In this document: in pieces, positions 56,470 through 64,000 of the stretch
How positions within the stretch are numbered: position 1 is the first letter of the stretch
How the letters are laid out: every line of letters starts with the position of its first letter
Assembly (NCBI RefSeq): GCF_019634775.1
Contig: NZ_JAHCAS010000001.1
Span: 1,742,894 to 1,806,893 of the forward strand
DNA length: 64,000 bases
Reading direction: 5' to 3'
Source of the DNA: Dokdonella sp.
Lineage (GTDB): Bacteria; Pseudomonadota; Gammaproteobacteria; Xanthomonadales; Rhodanobacteraceae
Program-made: the position numbers and the translations under genes
The notes under the pieces: generated by a model
Databases searched by the model: none
The model's input: the letters and a program-made list of their open reading frames with translations, nothing else
Told to the model about the DNA's origin: nothing

Positions 56470-59400
56470 ATGATGAACAAGCGACTGACGATGCGGCTGC
56501 TGCCGCTGGTTCTTTCCTCGCTTTTCGCCGTGTCCGGCGCCTATGCGCAGAGCACGTCGGCAGGCCTCAATGGCGTGATCACCGACAGCAGCGGGCGCCC
56601 CGCCGCGTCGGCCGAGGTGGTCATCACCCATGACCTGTCCGGAACCGTCAGCCGTGTCGTCACGGACCAGTCGGGTCGCTACACGGTGCGCGGCCTGCGT
56701 GTCGGTGGCCCATACACGGTCGTCATCACCAAGGATGGCGTGACCGAGACTCGCGAGAACGTCTACCTCAAGCTCGGCGAGGCCAATACCGTCAGCGCGG
56801 CACTTGTCGACGCCGCGCAGCTCGACACGATCGTCGTGACCGGCAGTGCCGGCGGCGTCTTCGCGTCCGAGAACATGGGTACCGGCACGAGCATCTCCAA
56901 CGCGCAGATCCAGGCTTTGCCCTCGATTGGCCGCAACATCCAGGACTACATGCGCCTCGATCCGCGCATCGCCCAGGTCAGCAAGGCCGACGGCGCGATC
57001 TCGGCGGGTGGCCAGAACACGCGCTTCAACGCGATCCGCATCGACGGCGTGTCGACCAACGACCCGTTCGGTCTCGAGAGCAACAACCTGCCGACCGAGC
57101 GCCAGCCGGTCTCGATGGATGCGATCGAGGAAATCAACATCGGCCTCGCCAACTACGACGTGACCACATCGGGTGGCAGCGGTGCCGTCGTCAACGCCGT
57201 CACCAAGTCGGGCACCAACGAGTTCCACGGCAGTGTCTACGGCGTGTATCGCAACGACGACATGGTCGGCGAAGACCGCAACGGCAAGGACTTCACGGGC
57301 TTCCGGGACGAAAAGACCTACGGCCTGACCCTGGGCGGCCCGATCATCAAGGACACCCTGTTCTTCTTCCTGAACTACGAAAAGTTCGAGCGCAAGGCGC
57401 CGGGCCCCGACATCCTCAATTCGCCGTACGGGCGCGGCGACATCACCGATGCCGACATTGCCACCGTGCAGCAGATCGCGCGTGACGTCTGGGGTTTCGA
57501 CGCCGGCTCGCTCGACGGCGTGGACTCGCTCGGCACCGACATCGAGGAATACGCGGCCAAGATCGACTGGAACATCAACGAAGACCATCGCTTGAGCTTC
57601 CGCTACAGCAAGATGGCCCAGGACGTCGCCAAGCTGCCGCCGTCGAGCTGGAACACCTCCATTTCGCTGAATACCCACTGGTACAACCAGAACAAGACCT
57701 TCGAGAGCTATGTCGGCGAGCTCTTCAGCGACTGGAACGAGAACTTCTCGACCGAGATCAAGCTTTCCTATCGCGACTATGCGGCGATCGCCGAGCCGAC
57801 CGCGAACCTCCCGCAGATCCGCATCGACTTCGGCAACAACGCCATCCTGCTCGGTACCGAGCAGAACCGCCACGTGAACATCGTCGAGACGAAGGAAAAG
57901 AGCGCCTTCTTCGCTGGTAACTATTTCGCTGGCGACCATACGGTCAAGTTTGGCTTCGACTGGTCGAACAACGAAATCTTCAACTACTACGGGCGCAACC
58001 AGAACGGCACATACCGTTTCGGCAGCGTCGATCTGTTCGCGCAGGGTATTCCGAGGCAGTACGACTATCGCGCGCCAGTGCCCGGCGGCAGCTACGCCGA
58101 CATTCCGGCGCGGTTCGAGATCGAGAACGCCGCGCTGTTCCTGCAGGACAGCTGGGCGGCGACGTACAACCTGAATCTGACCTATGGCGTGCGCGTCGAC
58201 CGGCCGGACTTCAAGAACAAGCCGATCTACAACGCGCGCATCGAGCAGCTCTACGGCTACGACAACACGAACCTGCCCAGCGGCACGATCATCCAGCCAC
58301 GTTTCGGCTTCAACTACAACATCGAGGCCGAGCGTCCGACGCAGGTTCGCGGTGGCTTCGGCCTGTTCATGGGCTCGCCGCCCAACGTATGGATCTCCGG
58401 CGCCTACCAGAACACCGGTCGCAACTACGTCGAGTACAGCGCCAGCGGTTCGAACATCGGACCGATCTTCAATCCTGATCCGAACAACCAGCCGGTTTCG
58501 GGTTCGGTCGGTGCGCGTCAGAACGTCGACATCATCGAGCCTGGCTTCAAGATGCCGTCGGTGTGGAAGGCGAACCTCGCGTTCGACCATGAGCTGCCGT
58601 GGTGGGGCATGGTCGCGTCGGTCGAGTTCCTGACCTTCTGGAACAAGGACGGCATCTACATGGGCCGCCTGGACGTCGGTGCGCCGAACTACACCGGTCC
58701 GGATGGCCGCGCGATCTTCTGGAACGCCAACGGCATCGATCCGAGCCGCTGGCTGACGTCGCTGACCACGCCGACCGGTGGTGTCGCGCGCGCCAACCGC
58801 CCGTCGGACATTGGTGACGTCATGATCGTGCGCAACACCGACAAGGGTAACGGCAACCAGATCACCCTGAGCCTCGCCAAGCCGATGACGGATGCCGGCT
58901 GGTCCTGGTTGGCGGCCTACACGCACACGCAGGCCAAGGAAGTGAGCCCGATGACCAGTTCGCAGAACACCTCGAACTGGAACAACCAGCTTGCCTTCAA
59001 CGCCAACGAGAACGTTGCCTACGACTCGCGCTATGCATTCAAGCATCGTTTGACCGCGCAACTGACGAAGGAATGGAAGTTCTTCGGTGACAACAAGACG
59101 ACCGCGTCGATCGTCTACGAAGGGCGCACGGGTCGTCCGTACAGCGCGGTCTTCTACAACGACGTCAATGGCGACAGCCGTTCGTTCAACGACCTGTTCT
59201 ACGTGCCTACGGGTCCGGGCGACGTGATCTTCACCAACCTGACGACCGGTGGCCGCACCTATACGGCAGCCGAACAGGAAGCGGCGTTCTTTGCCTGGCT
59301 TGCCGCCCATCCGAGCATCGGCAAGTACCGCGGCAAGGTTGTTCCGGCCAATGCGCTCCGCGCCGGCTGGCTGAACATGTTCGATGTCCGCCTGACCCAG

Positions 59401-59679
59401 GAACTCCCCGGTTTCATGGCGAACGACAAGCTCGAACTGACGCTCGACATCATGAACATCGGCAACCTCTTCAACAAGAAGTGGGGTCAGATCGAGGATG
59501 CGGGCTTCAACTCGAACCTCGGCATCGCCAACTTCGCTGGCATCGACCCGGCCACCGGCAAGTACGTGTACCACTTCACCGGCGCGCAGTCGTTCGCCAT
59601 CCAGGAGAACAATGGCGACGGCGTGAACACGGGCGTGTCACGCTGGTCGGTCCAGGCGACGCTGCGTTATCGCTTCTGA
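56470..59679 (+). CDS. Oar-like TonB-dependent receptor
   Basis: This outer-membrane receptor (1069 residues) has a signal peptide (to about AYAQS), a carboxypeptidase-regulatory-like domain (about 30-115, GLNGVITDSSGRPAASAEVV), a plug (DTIVVTGSAGGVF, then RFNAIRIDGVSTNDPF) and a long beta-barrel ending WSVQATLRYRF with a terminal aromatic. It resembles Oar proteins, common in Xanthomonadales; the substrate is unknown. ATG 56461 sits directly on the GAGAGG site, so ATG 56470 (or 56473) is the likely start. Confidence 0.9.
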   Translation: MMNKRLTMRLLPLVLSSLFAVSGAYAQSTSAGLNGVITDSSGRPAASAEVVITHDLSGTVSRVVTDQSGRYTVRGLRVGGPYTVVITKDGVTETRENVYLKLGEANTVSAALVDAAQLDTIVVTGSAGGVFASENMGTGTSISNAQIQALPSIGRNIQDYMRLDPRIAQVSKADGAISAGGQNTRFNAIRIDGVSTNDPFGLESNNLPTERQPVSMDAIEEINIGLANYDVTTSGGSGAVVNAVTKSGTNEFHGSVYGVYRNDDMVGEDRNGKDFTGFRDEKTYGLTLGGPIIKDTLFFFLNYEKFERKAPGPDILNSPYGRGDITDADIATVQQIARDVWGFDAGSLDGVDSLGTDIEEYAAKIDWNINEDHRLSFRYSKMAQDVAKLPPSSWNTSISLNTHWYNQNKTFESYVGELFSDWNENFSTEIKLSYRDYAAIAEPTANLPQIRIDFGNNAILLGTEQNRHVNIVETKEKSAFFAGNYFAGDHTVKFGFDWSNNEIFNYYGRNQNGTYRFGSVDLFAQGIPRQYDYRAPVPGGSYADIPARFEIENAALFLQDSWAATYNLNLTYGVRVDRPDFKNKPIYNARIEQLYGYDNTNLPSGTIIQPRFGFNYNIEAERPTQVRGGFGLFMGSPPNVWISGAYQNTGRNYVEYSASGSNIGPIFNPDPNNQPVSGSVGARQNVDIIEPGFKMPSVWKANLAFDHELPWWGMVASVEFLTFWNKDGIYMGRLDVGAPNYTGPDGRAIFWNANGIDPSRWLTSLTTPTGGVARANRPSDIGDVMIVRNTDKGNGNQITLSLAKPMTDAGWSWLAAYTHTQAKEVSPMTSSQNTSNWNNQLAFNANENVAYDSRYAFKHRLTAQLTKEWKFFGDNKTTASIVYEGRTGRPYSAVFYNDVNGDSRSFNDLFYVPTGPGDVIFTNLTTGGRTYTAAEQEAAFFAWLAAHPSIGKYRGKVVPANALRAGWLNMFDVRLTQELPGFMANDKLELTLDIMNIGNLFNKKWGQIEDAGFNSNLGIANFAGIDPATGKYVYHFTGAQSFAIQENNGDGVNTGVSRWSVQATLRYRF

Positions 59680-59708
59680 CGCTGACGATTCGATCGTCTG
59701 GCAATGCA

Positions 59709-59740
59709 ACCGGCGCCTCGCAAGGGCGCCGGTTTTTTTT
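59709..59740 (+). terminator. Intrinsic terminator after the TonB-dependent receptor
   Basis: A perfect 9-bp stem (ACCGGCGCC 59709-59717 with GGCGCCGGT 59725-59733) with a seven-base loop is followed by eight T. It is the strongest terminator in the window. Confidence 0.92.
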
Positions 59741-59870
59741 CCGGACATCGGACGCCAGTTGACCCCGGCTGCGGCGATCCCCGATCCTAGTCGGTCCACG
59801 ACACTGGTCCGGCATGCATCGACGGATGCCAACGCCGCGAGCCGGGCGGGGCCAAGGAAACCCATACACC

Positions 59871-61268
59871 ATGAATGCACCGCTTCACCCATTGCCGCGT
59901 CCCAGTACGGTCAGCGCGCGAATCGCGCCGGCGGCCGGTCTCGATGTCCTCTCGCGCCACGAAGTCGCGCGCTTGCGCGACGCCAGTTCCGGTGGTCTGC
60001 ACCAGCTGTTGCGTCGCTGCGCGCTCGCCGTGCTGACCCAGGGCCATGTCAGCGATGATCCGCGCACCGTTGTCGAGCTGTATGCCGATTTCGAGATCAA
60101 CGTCCTGCAGCAGGACCGCGGCGTGCGCCTCGAATTGATCAATGCACCGGCCCATGCCTTCGTCGATGGTCGCATCATCCGCGGCATCAACGAACTGCTG
60201 TTCGCCGTCGTGCGCGACATCGTGTTCGTCGCCACCCAGCTCGAAACGGCGGCCTTCGACCTCGACGAATCGAGTGGCATCACCCATGCGGTGTTCGACA
60301 TCCTGCGCAACGCGCGCGTGCTGCGCGCCAACGTCGATCCGAACCTCGTCGTCTGCTGGGGTGGTCACTCGATCTCGCGCGACGAGTACGAGTACACCAA
60401 GCAGGTCGGCTACCAGCTCGGCCTGCGTGGCCACGACATCTGCACCGGCTGCGGTCCGGGTGCGATGAAGGGACCGATGAAGGGCGCGACGATCGCACAT
60501 GCCAAGCAGCGCCGGCGCACGAACCGCTACATCGGCATCACCGAGCCCGGCATCATCGCTGCGGAATCGCCGAATCCGATCGTCAACAACCTCGTCATCA
60601 TGCCGGACATCGAGAAGCGCCTCGAAGCCTTCGTGCGCACCGCCCACGCGATCATCGTGTTCCCGGGCGGCGTCGGCACGGCCGAGGAAATCCTCTACAT
60701 GCTCGGCATCCTGCTGCATCCGGACAACGCCGGTATTCCGTTTCCGCTGATCTTCAGCGGCCCGCGAGGCTCAGCCGCGTATTTCGAGCAGATCGATCAG
60801 TTCCTGCGCCTCGCTCTCGGCGACGATGTGGCCAGGCACTACCAGATCATCATCGACGATCCGACCGAGGTCGCCCGTCAGGTCGGCAAGGGCATCGAGC
60901 GCGTGCGCCAGCATCGCCTCGACAACAAGGACGCATTCTTCTTCAACTGGGCACTCAACATCGACGAGGTGCTGCAGCGTCCGTTCCGCCCGACCCACGA
61001 GGGCATGGCCGGTCTCAACCTGCACCGCGACCAGCCGCAGCACCTGTTCGCCGCCGACCTGCGCCGTGCGTTTTCGGGCATCGTCGCCGGCAACGTCAAG
61101 ATCGAAGGCATGCGCGCGATCGAGCAGCATGGTCCATTCACGATCCGCGGCGATGGCGAGGTCATGCGCGCCCTCGATGCCCTGCTCAAGAGCTTCGTCG
61201 AGCAGCAGCGCATGAAACTGCCGGGCGGATCCGCCTACGTGCCGTGCTACCGCGTGCTGGTCGACTGA
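59871..61268 (+). CDS. ppnN: Pyrimidine/purine nucleotide 5'-monophosphate nucleosidase
   Basis: PpnN (YgdH) hydrolyses nucleoside monophosphates to base and ribose 5-phosphate and in E. coli is activated by (p)ppGpp. The 465-residue product has the LOG-type core ICTGCGPGAMKGPMKGATIA and FPGGVGTAEEILYML, flanked by the N- and C-terminal domains of the long PpnN form. ATG 59871 follows CCAAGGAAACCC. The frame is open upstream from 59814 but with no site. A hairpin terminator follows. Confidence 0.92.
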   Translation: MNAPLHPLPRPSTVSARIAPAAGLDVLSRHEVARLRDASSGGLHQLLRRCALAVLTQGHVSDDPRTVVELYADFEINVLQQDRGVRLELINAPAHAFVDGRIIRGINELLFAVVRDIVFVATQLETAAFDLDESSGITHAVFDILRNARVLRANVDPNLVVCWGGHSISRDEYEYTKQVGYQLGLRGHDICTGCGPGAMKGPMKGATIAHAKQRRRTNRYIGITEPGIIAAESPNPIVNNLVIMPDIEKRLEAFVRTAHAIIVFPGGVGTAEEILYMLGILLHPDNAGIPFPLIFSGPRGSAAYFEQIDQFLRLALGDDVARHYQIIIDDPTEVARQVGKGIERVRQHRLDNKDAFFFNWALNIDEVLQRPFRPTHEGMAGLNLHRDQPQHLFAADLRRAFSGIVAGNVKIEGMRAIEQHGPFTIRGDGEVMRALDALLKSFVEQQRMKLPGGSAYVPCYRVLVD

Positions 61269-61293
61269 CGGCGGCGCGGAACCCGCAAACGAA

Positions 61294-61319
61294 AAGGGCC
61301 TGCATTGCTGCAGGCCCTT
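61294..61319. terminator. Two-way terminator between ppnN and tRNA-Asn
   Basis: A perfect 11-bp stem (61294-61304 with 61309-61319) has a TTGC loop. On the + strand it ends ppnN. On the - strand, where TTTTCG follows, it lies nine bases beyond the tRNA 3' end and can terminate that transcript. Confidence 0.85.
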
Positions 61320-61327
61320 CGTTCATC

Positions 61328-61404
61328 TGGCGCCCGAAGTTGGACTCGAACCAACGACCCCCTGATTAACAGTCAAGTGCTCTAACCGGCTGAGCTATTC
61401 GGGC
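61328..61404 (-). tRNA. tRNA-Asn (anticodon GUU)
   Basis: The complement folds as a complete cloverleaf: acceptor GCCCGAA/TTCGGGC, D arm GCTCAGCCGGTTAGAGC, anticodon loop CTGTTAA between CTTGA and TCAGG, and T arm GTTGG-TTCGAGT-CCAAC. The discriminator G and the CCA end are encoded. The anticodon GTT specifies asparagine. The 5' end is at 61404. Confidence 0.97.
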
Positions 61405-61462
61405 GGGGCCGCGTATTCTCGTGACCAACGCCGGGGCCGTCAAGTCTGCGTCGTGGATGCAT

Positions 61463-62008
61463 TCAGGTATCGATCGCCGCGCACGCGGCGGCGGCCTGCG
61501 CGGCGCTTGGTGTACCGCTGCGCAGGCGCCCGCCGTTGTTCAGCACGAGGGTGCTTGCATGCGCGGGGCCGCGGCGGTCGCAGAAGGTCAGGGTGACGTT
61601 GCTGCCTTCGGCGGTGCCGTCGGCAAGGAAGCGCAGGCTGCGCCGGCCACCGGAGCTGACCACGGCGACACCGGACTTCTGCGCCTGGGCGACGGCGATG
61701 ACGGTCTCGTCGGCATCGGGGCGGCGGTTGCGGTTGTGGTCGGCGAACACGATCCAGCCGTGGTGCCAGATCACACCGTCGGTGCAGTGGACACTGTCGT
61801 GCGAAGGGCAGGCGACCACGTCGCCGCCGCGCATGACCGCGTTGGCGCGAGCCTGGGCGAGGTCGACCGAGAGCAGGCTGCGCGCCGAGCGCGTGGCCAT
61901 GCTTTGGCCAAGGTCGCCGAAAGCGGGCAGGGCGATGCCGGCGAGGATCGCGACGATGGCGATGACGACGACGAGTTCGATCAGGGTGATTCCGTTCGGT
62001 GTGTGCAT
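61463..62008 (-). CDS. GspH/FimT family pseudopilin
   Basis: This minor pseudopilin (181 residues) has the prepilin cleavage motif in [20 protein letters not shown], with Gly before the cut and Glu at +5. A hydrophobic helix follows, then a GspH-type domain with [11 protein letters not shown] and [12 protein letters not shown]. It belongs to a type IV pilus or type II secretion system encoded elsewhere. ATG 62008 has AGGAA upstream; a longer frame to 62041 was rejected. Confidence 0.88.
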   Translation of the reverse strand: MHTPNGITLIELVVVIAIVAILAGIALPAFGDLGQSMATRSARSLLSVDLAQARANAVMRGGDVVACPSHDSVHCTDGVIWHHGWIVFADHNRNRRPDADETVIAVAQAQKSGVAVVSSGGRRSLRFLADGTAEGSNVTLTFCDRRGPAHASTLVLNNGGRLRSGTPSAAQAAAACAAIDT

Positions 62009-62172
62009 GGCGGCGTTCCTGTGGCGTCGGGGTAGGGGCATGCTGGACCCGCCGGCGTGGCACGACGATGGCGACTTTCCCTTGCGCTTGTAGGAAATCG
62101 TCGATATGTGGAGAGTCCCGTGCGTGCACCTGCCGGGCGCGGCCTGCCGCGCCGCGGCGATGGAGACCTGCC

Positions 62173-64000
<1,828 letters not shown>

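Noticed and set aside
56359..59574. 1071-codon minus-strand ORF opposite the TonB-dependent receptor
   Set aside because: The Val/Asp/Arg-rich composition is typical of an antisense frame. The + strand has a signal peptide, plug and barrel ending in Phe.

Overview
The window is a GC-rich gammaproteobacterial chromosome segment. It is most likely from the Xanthomonadales/Lysobacterales, perhaps Rhodanobacteraceae. That placement is an inference from gene content: an uninterrupted L10/L12-rpoBC, str, S10, spc and alpha block, a class II (plant-like) DAHP synthase, a DUF1631 protein, an Oar-like TonB-dependent receptor, petABC-sspAB, and short intergenic repeats of the kind common in that order.

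Positions 1-29,530 are the transcription/translation superoperon, all on the + strand: rplA (3' end), rplJL, rpoBC, rpsLG-fusA-tuf (str), rpsJ to rpsQ (S10), rplN to secY (spc), and rpsMKD-rpoA-rplQ (alpha). It ends at a clear terminator after rplQ. rpmJ is absent from its usual place after secY. The unusual material lies between the genes. The str and S10 operons each start with the same layout, a TTGACG promoter followed 11 bases later by a hairpin and T-run. A twin-hairpin repeat family sits in three gaps (rpsG-fusA as three 66-bp tandem copies, rpsK-rpsD, and rpoA-rplQ). A second family of GGGATT-type inverted repeats sits in three others. tuf has a codon choice very unlike its neighbours.

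Positions 30,129-38,000 hold dsbB, a class II DAHP synthase, two coupled secreted amidohydrolase-like proteins (only one of three domains keeps its metal ligands), and miaB on the opposite strand. Positions 38,000-44,400 hold a lytic transglycosylase, a DegS-like protease (-), the cytochrome bc1 operon petABC, and sspAB. Positions 44,400-49,000 hold a DUF3301 protein (-), a Ser/Thr kinase fused to a formylglycine-generating-enzyme-like domain and coupled to a double-FHA membrane protein, and nadC (-).

Positions 49,000-64,000 hold a DUF1631 protein (-), a Trm112-like protein (-), purEK, an iron superoxide dismutase (-), a monothiol glutaredoxin coupled to a short-chain dehydrogenase, a MarC-family membrane protein, an Oar-like TonB-dependent receptor, the nucleotide nucleosidase ppnN, tRNA-Asn (-), a GspH/FimT pseudopilin (-), and uvrB, which runs off the end. 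REP-like palindromes with a TTCA loop mark several gene ends. I see no CRISPR array, prophage, transposase or rRNA gene.
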